NCBI GenBank assembly: GCA_008921705.1
Contig: VFFE01007724.1
Location: 2,511,714 to 2,575,713, forward strand
Origin: Burhinus oedicnemus
Lineage: Eukaryota > Chordata > Aves > Charadriiformes > Burhinidae
DNA length: 64,000 nt
Direction of reading: 5' to 3'
The notes beneath the pieces were generated by a model, which was not told where the DNA came from, did not search any database, and saw nothing but the letters and a program-made list of their open reading frames with translations. How positions within the stretch are numbered: position 1 is the first letter of the stretch; every line of letters starts with the position of its first letter. Below, in pieces: positions 23,901-38,107 of the stretch. A program made the translations under genes and the position numbers.

Positions 23901-26900
23901 AGTGACCAGACAATTAGGTGAATAACTAAGGATTTAAGCATAATTATATGCTAGTTCTCAGTCGTAGTAACTTGTGACCTTGCATTTTATAGAGGACAAA
24001 CATTTGTCCTTTTTCATGTGCCAAGTTTAACAAGATAACTCAAGACAATTGTTGACTCCTATTTTTTCCCCTCATTCATATAAAAACTGCTAATAAATTA
24101 AAAAAATACATCACTCAGTTTGCCAGTGTAGAAAATCCATTAATCTGGCTTTACTGTCATGTAGCCATCATTATCTTTCATTATTTATATGTAGGATAAA
24201 ATAGCTGAGCTTACATTAAGATGACTGGCAACAGAAGCTACACTTCTAGAAACAAACAGAGGATAGTAACTGCAATGAGTAAATAATGAATTTCCTTTTC
24301 ATTCTTCAGTTTATATTCTATTACAGAATCTATTTTTTCTGCATTTATTAAACAGCTGTTATAAATTACTGTAAGAACAGGATTATATTATTATTTAATT
24401 TAAAAAACTTTCCTGGGTTACTCTTGAATTACTACATTTTAGCAACTCAGCACCTTTTTGGTGTCCTACAAGTTAAGCTCATTCATTCTCTTCTTTGTCT
24501 ACCTTATAAACAGAATGAGATAAATCAATACTTACGTGAAATAACCCAAAGAAACGGAAATATACTGCTTAATAACATTACCTGGCATTTTCTTCTTTTG
24601 AGTCACTACCAAACGCATGGCCGTGCTATTTGGGAATGCTCTACCAACATACAGTAGTGTCCTTGTTCAAATTTGTCATGATGCTGTTCCACTTGGGGTG
24701 TAGTAATGCAGAAATCTGGTTTAGTTCTATGTTTGTTCTCATTGTTTCTGACTCTTCCATGGCTACATACCCATGTTCTCATCTGTGGTCCTTCAGTAGC
24801 AAAAGACAGTTGATTTTTCTTTGTTTTAAAATGCATTCTCATCCATCTAATATTTGTTGTTCAGCCTTAATTAAGGATCTTCAAGTGCTTTGAAGCCGTA
24901 AGAAATATTCTCTTCTCTGCTGCAAAATATCGTATGTATTACAATAACAGGATTTTTCCAACTTCTCTGAAGTGGCTATAGTGAGGTCACGGGATGCGTA
25001 TTTTGATTTTTGGTCATGGTCATCACTCGCTGAAATCCAAGCTTTCCTCTTTGACTGCTCTGAGCTGGCTTTCTAACTTGCCAGCATCGTATATACTAAC
25101 CGTTACTAAGTCCCTTCAGGGCTTGAGAACATCTCTTGCCAATCACAAGGACGACTTTTGTCCTCAAGTTTGGAACTATAACATTCAGGATCATCAGATA
25201 AGCTGTTATTTTGATTTTTTTTTTTTGGCATAATTTTAATGATGAAATGTTAATAGGTCACAGTTAATTAATTCTTTCCATCATGACAAATGATTGCCTC
25301 CAGCAGAGCTCTTCTTATGAATATAGAAAGCAGAGGGTCCGCTCTGATATTATTTGGAGAAGTTACTTGACCTGTCAGTCTTGTTTAATTATTACAGCTG
25401 CCATTAAGAAGCAAATGTTAAATGTCAGAAGATAATAGCCCCCTAAAATGCCATGTGAAGCAAGTGCTTTTTACATGCCAAACCTTTCCTCTGAGTGAAA
25501 GCAGTATTGATACCCACTATTTGAAAATTCATCTTGTAGATTGCATCAAACAATTAAAAGGATTTGAACCCTTTCCATCCCCTAGAACTTTTTCAGAATC
25601 AAGTCTAAGCCCAGCGTCCCAGCCTGATGGGTGTCAATGGCAATAGGATGAGTTGTATATACAGCTGATTACTTTTGAGAGTATGTGCTTAACATAATGA
25701 GGGTGCTTCATGATTTAATTAAAGGGAGTGTATAAGGGAGTACAGCCTCCTTTCCTTCACTAGAGTAGGGAGAGATCTTCCCTCCTTTGTTCTGAATCTG
25801 TGCAAGCCTTGCTTCTCTTCCTTTTTTTCCCCTCCTCTCCCTGTTAGTGCAGTTCACCTCCTCCAATACAGTCTGTCCGCTGGCAGGACTGGGTGTCCTG
25901 CATCCGAACAGCTTCTGTTGTGGTATCTCACTAACCAACTGACACTGATGTGGTGGAAGTGGTGTGGATGATGTGAGAAGAAGCACAAGTTTGCAGTCTT
26001 CGGAAGCCATCGCTGACTTTGTGCTGGGACCCTGAGCTGATGCACGGGCAGGGGCACACAGCCAAATCTTGGGTAGCTCAAGGGCAGCTGGAAGAAAATC
26101 AGGTGAATGGACTGTGGCAACGTGTCACCGTGAAATAAAAATCTCAGGAAGGCTGACCTTGTATCTGTGTCTAGCAGCATGGTACTAGCATGCACTTTAG
26201 TTAATTGCTTTTAGAGTATTTTATCGTGCTGCTTACCAACATAATGCCATTACTGTGTCAGTGAAACTTCAACACAAGCAGGACTTAAGGTTACATATCT
26301 GCTCACAAAGCCCCACCAAATTAAAAAAATATCAGTAATCGGTTTATTGTCTGGGAGATTTCCTTGAGGAAGGGTAGGCTGCTGCTTCTACGCCGTTTCT
26401 CTTCTCTAACACCATAAACAGATTACGAGTGAATGTACCTTATACTTATTCATAATAGATTTGTGTCAACACAGATAATACGTGTATATATCTCCTTTCA
26501 TTTACAAGCGCTCAATAGAGCATGGATCTCATTTGGGAAAGCATAATACCCTCGAATTGGGGAAAAAATGCTGTATGCGCTAGGATAGCTGTCCTAATTA
26601 TGGCGTCTGGAGCAGCCCTTCACTTCTCTTTGTGAACCATGTTTATATCTTTGTCTTACACCGAAGTCCTGAAGCTCTCGGGTACCGGCCAAGCCATGTC
26701 AGCAGATGTTTCCATCAAGTACCATTAGCGGCCCAATAGCCTTGAAAGCCACAGGAAGAGTGATGCAGTTTTCTGGCAGTGGGAGGTCATTTCTCCGTGC
26801 TTTACAGCTCTTGACAATCTGCAGGCAACAGAGCAAAGGCGACGGCCATGCTGCTTGTGGAGTATGATTTTTGGCCCGTTCTCTCGTCGGTAGAGTGGGA

Positions 26901-27374
26901 TATATGAAGTTTTAACAATTCATAACACCGCTTGATCAACAGGAGTATACTACGCTGTGCATGCTCTGTATTTGAATATTTTTGTTGTCTGCTAAATATA
27001 GTGTTCCAGTGTATAATATGCATAAACTTGCTATGAAGAATTTTAGAACAGTATAAAAAATACAAACACCTGGGAGCAACTGCCAGCACTTCTGCATCTC
27101 TAACTCTATCTCATATACTCATTCAAAACTATTAGCTAGCATCTTTTTTCATCCAAACAAATATATCTCACTTATTGATACACAGCCGTGACGTAACTTT
27201 GATGTGTTTTTCCTCTAAGAACCAGGGCAGTTTTATAATTCTGGCCAGATCACCTAGATTGACACAGATCACCTAGTATGATTTGCGATAATACCATTGC
27301 CTTTGATAGCTTGGTGCTATTCACTGTAGATGAAGATTTAATCCCTGGAATCTTCCATTAGTAAATTCAAGCGA

Positions 27375-27398
27375 TTTTTTTTTTTTTTTTTTTTTTTT
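27375..27398. repeat. poly-T tract (24 T)
   Basis: A run of 24 T residues. The adjoining bases (upstream 'aattcaagcga', downstream 'aaagagaagtcatacg') resemble no SINE or LINE tail I know. Confidence 0.9.
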
Positions 27399-28071
27399 AA
27401 AGAGAAGTCATACGTGGTTGCTTGCTGTACAATAAGCATTTCAGTATCCCCAGGCAGTTTTATTATCCCACTGTGTTTTCCGTACAGAGCCATGACCCTG
27501 TACTGGGACAGAAGCCAAAGGATGAGCAGCATGAGATATTATAATTTGGTTTTATTTGAGACCTTTTTAACAATGTAATAATTTATGATAGTCAAGCTTT
27601 CCTTTGGGAAAATGTATAGGAAAACAATTTTATCTTAAACTTACAAAAATATGTGTTTGGACTAAATTTTTTTCTTAAGTGATACGTTCATAGGCAACAT
27701 AGCTAATTAATCTAAATATCCTTGGGTCTGTGGCATTTAGGTATAAATGAAGTTATATATCTCATAGCAGGGATGGTGTCTGTTGAGTGCTTTGTTTAGA
27801 AAAAATGTTCGAGTCAGCACTGTCCTCTGACACATCATCTCAGTGTATCCGCAATATTCAGATACTGAGAACCTATTTTGCTGAATTTAATTGATTCACA
27901 CATTCCTCTCTGAAATTGTTTAATATCTCATGTTCACAAAGATAGCAACTTTTACACATCATTTCATTTAAAATGTAGGATTCTGGTTTATACTTGATAA
28001 GCCACGCTGCTGGGAAGCACTGCGTTTTCATGAATAATAGCTAGAATACCTGAAACATTTTTTTAAACAGC

Positions 28072-28091
28072 TTTTTTTTTTTTTTTTTTTT
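28072..28091. repeat. poly-T tract (20 T)
   Basis: A run of 20 T residues after 'aaacagc'. No adjacent retroelement body was recognised. Confidence 0.9.
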
Positions 28092-31000
28092 ACAAGTTTA
28101 ATTGGAGCAATCTAACGCTTGCGCATACCATGAAAATTACGTTTTGTGGCATTCAGATTTCAAGAGGCAGCTTTTAATGCGTTTTAAAACAGGACTCTCT
28201 TCTACTGATGGGTTCCAAACAGTTGTCTGCTATACCTGCAGATTATTCCAGGTTTTCTGTGCTATAAATAGAAACTAAAGTGAAGCTTGAAACTAGTTAT
28301 CTAACTTCAGCATGCACTGGATTCTCAGTGCCGTACTGTTTCTAAATAAACATACGCATTCCAGGACTGTTCTCAAGTGAGTTTCAAATTGAATTTCAAA
28401 TTGTTGCTCCCTTCCAAAAGGGAGCATCAACAGGTCTTGGGTTTTCTCTTTAAACAGAAGTTTTAGGCAATGGTTAAGAAATGGCCTCAGGCATACATGT
28501 CTTATTTGAATAGCCGGCTGTATTAGCTTGCAATTCCTGAAATTGTAAATTTGACGTATTTTAGCTGATTTAACATGATTTTTATAATGCTGTTGGTCCT
28601 TCAGAGAGCTATTTCTATAATATTTAAGGTAAATAAATAGCCTTCAAAAGTGCAATAGTTAATTTTGTTACCTGTTGCAATCCTCTTGAAATGCAGTGCT
28701 ATCATATTTGAATGGCTCTGCTATGAGATTTCTGGCAAACTCTGTTTCCTGGCTGAAATAAGCAACTAGATGTAGATTTTGGCCACTAATGTGTTTATGG
28801 AAGTGTTCAGATGGCCATCTGATTCCAGTCCCACTGTTATCTTCTGTTATCATCTGAAGTAAAGGAGATCAGTATTCTCTTTACTTCAAAAAATGTATCC
28901 CATAGCAGTGCTTGTACAATACATTTTTCAGACTGAGCATTTATCACGCTGTTCTTATACCAAAATATGCTTATGAAATGTTAACTAAAGTTATTTTTAA
29001 ACTTCTGGGGTCTATGTTGCTTGTTCCATGGTATAAATCTGTTACCTGTTTGTAGGAAGGTAACGAGGAAGATTTGGTAAAAGTCAGATTTGCTATACAT
29101 ATAATTTTATCATTATATTGCGAGCATTTATATCCCTAGAGTTTGATGTACTGCTGGGAAAATTTCTCATTTACTGTAGATGGGGAGACTGTGGGTGTGG
29201 AAAAGTAAAGAAAACCATTTAAAAATTGACACAGCTTGCCAAAAAGGTAGATGGATTAGTCTCAGAAGAGCGCAAGTAATAGCAAAACTGAAAGAGGCCG
29301 CTGAACAGAAAGTTGATAGGCAACCTATCTATTTTTTTATTCCTTGTAAGGCCAGGTATGCTCTATATGGTGCCTTAGCATTTGTTATGTCAGTGAACCA
29401 TACACGTCACAAAAATCTGAATGGAAAACTTGAGCTGCCTTACAGCACTTGAGAACCGTCTTCCTTACGTCCTCCTGTCTTTCTGGGGTGCCCAAATAAG
29501 CAAAGATTTCATATGGAAATATTTTCAATTTCTGAACTAAGGATACTTAAAAGACACTTCCGAGGCCCTGAGACATATATCGATATCTATGAGTGGGTAC
29601 CCAATCTTACGGTGATGCTGTGTAGCATCCTGCTACCTTGTCTCCACAGAAACAAAATCACAGCTGCAAGCATTATAAAGCAAAATCAGCTAGTTTTATT
29701 GTAAATCTTGCTTATTGTGGTTGTGCTTACAAGCCAGCTGAGAACCTTCGTACTAGAAACGTTGCAAACTCAAAGTAGCAGACAGCTCCTGAGCTGAAGT
29801 TTACCATTAAAGTAGATAAGGCGTCCAAATGTGGTGACTATTCCTTTTCCTTCTGCTGAGTTTTGAACACGAGTTTATGGGGCTCATCCTCAGCTGCTGT
29901 ATTCCGTCATTACTGCAAAGACGTTAATGAAATGATGGCAATTTTTATCGGTGACAATATGCCCCCGTATGTGCTGGAACTTTCTTTTCTTTACTAAGAC
30001 CGCAGCTGAAAGAAGATTTCAGCTACAGTAGAACAACATATCCACATACTGGAAATGGAGCATATTAATTGGATATGTATGAAATGAAAATTGCCTTACA
30101 GAGAAACAGAAATCAAACCTGCTATTTCCAAAGTATTAATTTCATTTTTTATTTCATTTCATCTGCGGTGATAACCAGGGACATCTTTTTTGCATTTAAA
30201 AAGCCAGAATCACTCTTTGGAGTTTCCAAGTGAAAACATGCCTATCTTTTAATGTGGGTTGTTAAACGGAGACCTGAATGGCCTATTTATTTGCTGCTTT
30301 GTTTGAGTGGAGACTGGATCTAATCTGTATGTACACCGAGGGCTCTCCCTCCCTCAATTTCTCTGAAAAACTGCAATTAAATTTTAGACATAATAGGATT
30401 AAAGCATTATATTGCATATGACATGACAGTTGTGTGCAGAATTATTGAATTTTATATTCTCACTGATATTTTACTTGAATGTAGAAATAAAAAGGATGAC
30501 CTAATTCATCTTGTATATCTCTTTCAGGACCATCCCTCTGTCTTAGGCTGTTTATGCTTTTTCCAGTTTCATTTTAAGTCTGCCATTTCCTTGGGAGATT
30601 ATTTCACAGCCTATTAGACCTCACTGTTTGGTGGATTTTTTTTTTTTTTAATATATATAGTTTTCTTATATCTTTAAAATACAGGAGGCAGCAATTTTTA
30701 AATCTATTTTGACCACATGAAGCACAGTAAAAGTTGTAGCAAGGCGCAACATTCCACCAAAAAATTAAACATAACTGGAAAATGAACATATTTATTGCAT
30801 CTGGACAATTTAGAATATATTAACTATCTTTGATTTTAGGGTAAATGAGTACTAAGTACTTGGGGAAATAGTTGTGTTCTAGAACCATTATTTTTTCTGT
30901 AGCTTCTACCCATTTCTCTGGCCAGTTTGTCTCCCACACTGTGTTAGAGAAACTAAGGGCCGCCTTCATTTGGGAAATGTACTAATTTACTACTTTTTTT

Positions 31001-34000
31001 CTTTTTTTAGCCCCACAACTATGTGTGCAGAACACCACTGGGCTAGTAAAATTGCCATGGATTTCGGGCTGGCATGCCAGAACCACTTTTCTTTAACCAG
31101 CCAGGATGCATATATGCTAATGCCATGCCAATACTTAATTCTCCTCTGGTGAATGAAGAGGACAGTATGAAAATCTGTTGATTAAACATACTGGCCATGA
31201 GATGAGATTGCAGATGCACAGATAAAATTATTTTATGAAATATTTATGTGGCTTGGTGTTCCGGATGTTTTTTCCCCTTCCGAGTATAAGTGCGTGGCTG
31301 ATGCTTGCCTGTTCCAGGTCCGCACGACCGTTCTCCCCGGACGCAGCCGAATTGTGAGCTGCTTTATGACAGAGGGTGGCTTCACACCCAGCCTTCGCCA
31401 GGGCTCCAAGCAGACAATGGCTTGGCACCAGCTTCCTCAACAGATTTGTTTTGCCATTTCCATTTTGGAAGAGACCGATGTCATAGGAGTCCGTTTGGCC
31501 GATGGCTCAGGAAGAAGGGAAGTCCAAAAGACATGACGATTTAGGAGCAGCAAAACGAAATCCCACACCACGCCTACACCATGAATTCCATAATGAACTG
31601 GCAGACCTCATGGTCTTTTTGACACAGGTCACACAACTTGGAAAATGCCAGGAACGCCTCTTTTGGGAACAACAAGTACATCTCATGAAAACGGCAGGAT
31701 TCCTCAGTATTTTTATTTACTTTAGTCATGTTCCAAATACTTATTTTCAAAAAGGCGCTATTCAAAGCTTTCAGATTTACCTTCCTGACAGAAAATTATG
31801 GTCTGTGCAACATCTGAATGTTGAAACTAGAGGTAGATTTTGCAGTGGTTGACAAATGGTTGACAAAAAGACCTATTTAAATCAGAGTGATATAAAACTC
31901 TGTGTTTAAGTTGAAAACAATATGCCAAAAAAAAAAAAAATCAGTTGTAATATTCAGTTCTTTTCTTAAAGACTTGTCATTAATTAGAACAACAATAAAA
32001 TATGATTTTCAAACCCCATATCTTTTGTTAAATATGGAATTTAGTTTTGCTTAAGCAGGAATACATACTGTGTATTCATACTTGTCCACTTATATGTAAC
32101 CTAACATACAATGACTCAGAATATGAATTTTTACAGTCTTAACACCACTTATTTTATGGTGTTAGAATTAGTGAGTAACAAATCTTAATCCAGTAGATTA
32201 ATTTCTTACTTTAGTTCTGTCATGTCATGTGTGAATAGAATGATGATAACGTACAAAATATAATTTTAATTAGTTGCATAAACCTATCCTAAGAGTGCTG
32301 AGATACATTAAGAATAGACAAAAATAAGATTTTTCAAAATTTATTTTGGATGACAAACCTATTGGTAAAAAAGGAAATTTTAATTAATTTGGATTTTAAT
32401 TAGGTTTTTTTGATCATCATTTGACAGACTGCCCAAGATATTTTGATATTTAAAAATGGACATGCATGCATAGCACAGTTGTCAGAAGAGCCAAATGGGA
32501 CTAAATCAGTAGGAATTGAATTCCGCAAAGGCTGAACACCTAACGAGTACAGCAGGAACGCTACCTAACTACTTGATATTCTGGATCCACTTCTTCCAAA
32601 TTTTTCAATTAATAGATCACATATTTTTCCTACTAGTTTCTTGTCATAGACTGAAAGAGGAAGGCTGCTGGCTTTTCAGCTCATAGCCATTTTTCCAACA
32701 TTCAAGGTATTAATCCAAATGAGAAGATATTCTTCAGCTCATTAAGATTTGTGAGGCACTATTGGCTCAGTATATTTTTAAATGAACATTTAAAGGATTT
32801 TAATAGATTATCAGACATTTATATTTTCATTATATTTCAATGTTGCTAATCATAATATCACATAGAAATTTAAATGTGGTCATTTTAAAAACAGAAACTC
32901 TTGGAGTCTAAATTCAGTAGCCATGATTCAAAATTGATTTCTACTCCTACTTAAGCTACAAATACCAGTAAAAGTGAATCAGGAAAGAAAATAAATACGT
33001 AAACTCTGCATGCTTCCCGTTCAATCCTCCAATGAACATCCAGCAGCACTAAACCCACATGTACATGGCGCATATATAATTCTGTATAATGCAAGTTCAG
33101 TAATATAACTACCTTCTCATTATAGTGATACACATGGTAATGAAGCATTGCATGTTGTAATCTTCTCTCGAGGGACATCAGGCTCATTTTGAAGTCTCGT
33201 ATCACAACACCTCTCCTGGCTGAAAGCTCTGCAGAGATGAGACGGTTGTGCTATTCCCTGGCCTCCCTGTAAACTATCCCAAGAGATCAACTGGCTTTGA
33301 TGTTACAGAATTTAGCGGAGAGGCAAGGAGGTGATATTTATACCAATATTATACATGATACCATGTCTGCATTTTATATTTGGGTCACTGATTTATCTTA
33401 AGTGGATTTGTGTGTTGGTTCACAAAGGTGTTTTCGTATGGCCACAGAGTCTAGGTGGGTGGTGGTAGACTGTGCGAGTTAATCTCCTAGAAGTGCAGGT
33501 AAGCAATCTCATAATTTGTGTACTTTCAATGATCCAGCTGAGAAACTCATCCAGGAGCATAAAAGAACCCCGATGAGAAAAAGATAAGCAACATATGTAA
33601 GTACAATCTTAGAACAGAGCCTTTAGTGTTAATAGGATATTTTGTAGGAATCTCATTAGACTGTAACTAGAATTTACATACTGAACAATACCGAGCTAAA
33701 TCTTTCCTTAAGGGGTGAAAATGAAATGTAAACCTGGCTTCTTCTAGGTTTAAGATATTAACTGAAAATAATTTCCTTCTTCATCTTAGACAGCAGCCAC
33801 AGCTTTTCCTTTCTTTCCTCTACTCCCTTGGCTCGCTGTTTCTCATGCACTGAACCCGTAATCCTTTGACCACATTCAAACTAGTCCTCTGTGATGCAAC
33901 ATATAAAATTCTGGCTAGTCTTGGTTTTCAGTCATCCAAAAGATACTAATCTCCCTTTCTGTGGGAAATTTTTTTGCCAGCCATTCAATCCTCATTGTTT

Positions 34001-36115
34001 TTCTGTCAATGGAAAAAACCGCTATATGCTATTAAGTCCTGGAGAATGAAGAGCTATATCACAAGAGGGGAGAAAAAAGATTTTAAATAATAATTATAGA
34101 AAGAGTTTGAGTATTTAAGGAACATAACTGAAACTGCAAAACACACATATACTGCATGTGAGTTTCAGTGAACAGGAAATCAATTTCATAGTTACATTTC
34201 CAAGGTTTGCAGTCGTCTCGTGTATTACACCCACTGAATGCTCCATTTCTTTCAACTATCAAGGTTACTGAACTTCAGATACACTTCTCCTACTGCGTTT
34301 ACAAATCAATTAAGTCAAAAGAACAAAGCTTTTTTACATGCTAGAGAAGTAATGCTCATTAAATTTTGGATAAGGTGCAAAGACAATTACTTCTAAAAAT
34401 GGGTGAAATTAATTGCACTCTTGGTTTCTTTTGATCTTCTGCAGCTTACATTATGCTTGTTGGTTTTCTTCCCCCTCTCTTGAATGTATCGGTATTCCAG
34501 AGGCAGTCGTAGGTTAGTGATTAAAACAATATTTTTATGAATAAATTTCAGTGTGCTCTGTCTGCTCTAAACATAATAAGGCTGCATAAAAGGAAGTTAT
34601 GAGAGGTTTGGTCAATCCTCGCTTACTAACCATCATCAGTGTTGCACTGAGTACAATATTATGCAGTGAGGTCACTTTGGGTCCTAAGAGTGCATTTTCT
34701 AACTGTGATCACATTTTTCTTAACCTGTGATCTGGGGTACCTGGTAATTTATCCCTGACTATGACTGTACTCAAGCCAAATTTGCCTTTCGTTCAGATTA
34801 GTTGGATGCAAGCACAGGCTGAGGGTTGGTTTCTGGACAACCCCTTTGGCTTGGCAGGTGGGAAGTATGGAGATTTTGGTAACATTCCTGCAAACTGGGG
34901 TCAGGCAGCAAAGGCCACGTGAACAATGTCGATCTCTTGTCTTGTTGTGTAGTACAGTGTGAGATCTGGGGACAGCCGATCCATGGTCATCCATTTGCTA
35001 GCAGGTCGGATGTTAGAAGAGATGGTCTGAGAGGACAGCATGCTTTGACCCCCTCTTAGACCCATCTGCGGTAAGGCAGTCTCAGCATAGCTTAGTTTCT
35101 CTTACTGGAAAGGAATGAATATCCCTTATTTTTTAGGCAAAATACTGAGGATTAATTAACATTTTTGAATTCATGGTATTCATGTTAGGTACTAATTAGT
35201 GTTGTAGATACAACACAGTCGCCTTGGTATGAAGTTTTACAGAAATGACATCCACAAGTGCTGCTTGTTTAAACTTTTTTAGCTCCCAGTTGATGAGTGT
35301 TTCTTCTGAAACGTATAATGATCTAGCAATTGCCTTTATGAAAGAGCAAATTTTTGTTGTGGTTGTTATATTCTGGTTTAATACAAATACCTTTTGAAAA
35401 CAAAACCACTCTTCTCACTAATTTTTTTCCCCACAGTTTAAGTGTGGGGAAGTGGACACTTCTCAGTTTAGCTTGTAATTATGAAAAAGCAAGATAATAT
35501 GCTTATAATTATACACAAGAAGTAGAGTAATATCAGAAGACCTACTGCTTAGAAGATAAATATTTTGCTGAAAGTGGCTGCACGTTGGAGTATTCCTGCA
35601 GTGAATCCCATGCTTGCTTGAGCAAGTACCTGTGGTCAGTAGAAATGTTGGCTGAGTAGTTAACAGGATTGTGCTCTTGGTTTATCCGCATGTAGGCAAC
35701 GCGTAGATTTCTATGGATACATGTATTTATTGAAGAAAGCTTGCATATTGTTTCCTCTGTATGCAGTCGATGATAGAAACAGGAATAGGAACCTCAATGG
35801 GTGTTAAATCAGGAGGAGGGAGACACAGGGTTGCACCAAAAGCATTTTCCACCTTGAGTATTTGCCTGCTCGGAGAGGTCTGAGGGCCACGGCTGTTAGG
35901 ACCACTGCTGAATCAGAGAGGAGGTTTCTAGGAAAGAGGGTGGACCCTAACTCCTCAGTCTTTGTCTAAGGATAACCTGTCCTCCCCATGATATGACATT
36001 GGACTCGATAAACTGCTGGGAGATATTTTGTGTATTTAGATTATAACATGCAGCTATTACGAAACCTTTTTTAAAAAAATCCATTTCCTTTCCTGTCATG
36101 TAAGGTACATAAAAG

Positions 36116-36139
36116 AGGCGGGGGGGCGGGCAGGGGGAG
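36116..36139 (+). repeat. G-rich tract with G-quadruplex potential
   Basis: A long G run, then C, then GGG, then CA, then a run of five G. The first run can supply two G-triplets, so four G-tracts with very short loops are available on the plus strand. This fits the usual quadruplex pattern, although such tracts also arise as simple low-complexity sequence. Confidence 0.7.
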
Positions 36140-36324
36140 AAGTAAGTTTTGCTCCCAGTGAATTTTACATAGAAATAAGAATGTTTCACAATTAGGAGAT
36201 TTTCTTTATGAAGTGCTGATCCAGACTGCTGATGGGAATGGAACTTTTCCCATTCATCTCAGGAGCCCTTAATCTGCCAAACGTGTTATAACGGTTAATC
36301 GTTGCACTCCCATGAAAGATATAG

Positions 36325-36455
36325 AACCATACCAGTCACTTTTTCTATGGATGGGGAAGCATAAGCAAAAGCGACTCTCCCAAGGAGACATGGTTTAGCA
36401 GCAATAGAGTAAAGCAATTGTAAAATCAGGGAACTCTTGGGTCTGAGCCTAAACA
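36325..36455 (-). mobile_element. probable MIR-like SINE fragment, antisense
   Basis: The blocks 'tatggatggggaagcataag', 'gactctcccaaggagacatg' and 'gaactcttgggtctgagcc' correspond in order to antisense MIR (CAGATGGGGAAACTGAGGCA, ACTTGCCCAAGGTCACACAG, GAACCCAGGTCTG). Roughly 130 bases can be followed. No flanking duplication was seen. Confidence 0.55.
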
Positions 36456-36604
36456 TCGTGTTTTATATCTGTATTTGTGGTGAGGAGCTATCTATAGGGC
36501 AAGAACTGAACTCTTCTAATGCAGCTATTAATCATAACGCTTCAAGGACCACAGTTCTCTTTTCTCTACCAAATGGTTTCTATGGGCAAGTGTATTAGAT
36601 GAGG

Positions 36605-36690
36605 CAAACGCCTGTTGATTAAGGGCTGAGCTTGGAGTTCAAGTCTTCATCACCATGTTCTTTTGCTGTATGATTGATGAAGCTCGACTA
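36605..36690 (+). mobile_element. probable MIR-like SINE fragment, sense
   Basis: The text 'gttgattaagggctgagctt', 'ggagttcaagtcttcatcac' and 'tttgctgtatgattgatgaa' follows the MIR head in sense orientation: GTGGTTAAGAGC, then the B-box region GGGTTCRAATCC, then the CTGTGTGACCTTGG core. It lies about 150 bases from another MIR-like piece of opposite orientation, so the two are separate insertions or an inverted rearrangement. Confidence 0.5.
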
Positions 36691-38086
36691 TAATTAAATT
36701 TAAAGCCATAGATTTGGCAAAGAACAGTATCCATTAACTGGACTGATGTCATTTTATCCCATGTGATTCATTAACGAGTAGCAGTATACATTTCCTACAG
36801 TTTACCTGATGTCCTAGGACGTTAAAGGTAACAGTAGAGATCTTGGGACATGAGGTTTGTTTATTTTCTTAATTACGGAGAAGCTGTCAGCTTAGGTTTG
36901 CCTAATTTTTGGGCGTTCACAGAAAAGGAGTAATGTTCTTAGAAGGTTTAGTATTCTGTTTATGATTGTTTAACATTCAGCATCAATGATTTTATTGCAC
37001 AGACGTTGGCATTTTACTCATTATCACTTCGGTTTTCATGCCAGGTTCTTGCAAGAAGAGTATTTTATGCCAGGTGCCAAATAACCTTTTGTCATCTTGC
37101 TGAATGAGGCACTGCTTTTGTTCCACAGTCAAAAATTACATCCAGATCTTAAGAACATTCAAAAATATCCATCTTCTCTTCTGCCTTCCCCTCTGACACA
37201 CACACCATTTGGCAAGGACTAACAGTACTTCAGAATCTATACATTCTGCTCAAAGCGAGAAGAGACGTGCCCCTCATTACTCAAGATCATCTCAGGCCAA
37301 TTAAAGACCTGTGCAAATGAATAGATTTTTCTGATCGGTCCAACACTTGGCTGTAAGGATGGTGGCCAGACTGTAGAGCCATGAGGGCTACATAAGACAA
37401 AACATGTCAGATCTTGGGACTCGAGAAGGTCCAAAACATTTAAAAATTTGCCTGTGAATAGCTGTGTGCACTGACACCACCCATATGGCAACATGTGCCA
37501 GATATATGTAGGATGAGCGTTCTGAGTCATGCTTTCAAAAAGAAAAGCCAGCAGAAAGAACATAACACAAACCTGTAAATCCTTTAATTAATTCAAGAAT
37601 TATTTATGTTAAATTATCATACATTTGCAGGATTACACATCTGCATTTTTCTTAACACACTCAACTGTTTTAAACCTAGCAGCTAATTCCTAATTTGCTT
37701 TCATATATTCTTTGAAAAGGCAAAGAAAAGCTTAAGAATTCTTATGTAAACCAGATCATTCCAGTGAAGTAATTTTATTACTGCAATCCGTTACACAGCA
37801 CTTTGATGATAAAAGAGTGTATCTTGGAAAAGCAAATCTTGGAATTTGTGAAGTGTTGTGGGAGGGAGTTGTTTTGTTTTAACACTGTTTTATTAATTCC
37901 CCTTTTCACTTGGTTTTATTCTAAATAAAATGAAGTGGAAAAAGCCTGCCCATGTATATACTTTTCTATAGTACTTCACCAGATTCCAAGAAAAAAAAAA
38001 AAAGTTTTATGATGCAAATACCACAGTTTTTTTCTGCAATAAACCTGTCATGGGATTTGAGTTATTTGCTTGCCCTTTTAGGAAAA

Positions 38087-38107
38087 ATAAAATAATAATA
38101 ATAATAA
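38087..38107. repeat. (ATA)n microsatellite
   Basis: A trinucleotide tract with about six AAT units, flanked by A runs. Confidence 0.85.

Larger units (their letters stand above)
20980..36320. other. 15 kb of unique AT-rich sequence, no gene seen
   Basis: Open frames rarely exceed 100 codons, fall on both strands and match no family I know. The longest are 22153-22524 (-), 22719-23105 (-) and an overlapping set at 31246-31852 (+). Homopolymers occur at 23003-23017, 27375-27398 and 28072-28091 (T runs). A GC-richer block at 31310-31550 stands out from its AT-rich neighbours. No young interspersed repeat was recognised over this length, which fits the low repeat density of bird genomes. Confidence 0.55.

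Noticed and set aside
27375..28091. Poly-T runs as tails of antisense SINEs
   Set aside because: No SINE body or target-site duplication is recognisable beside either run.
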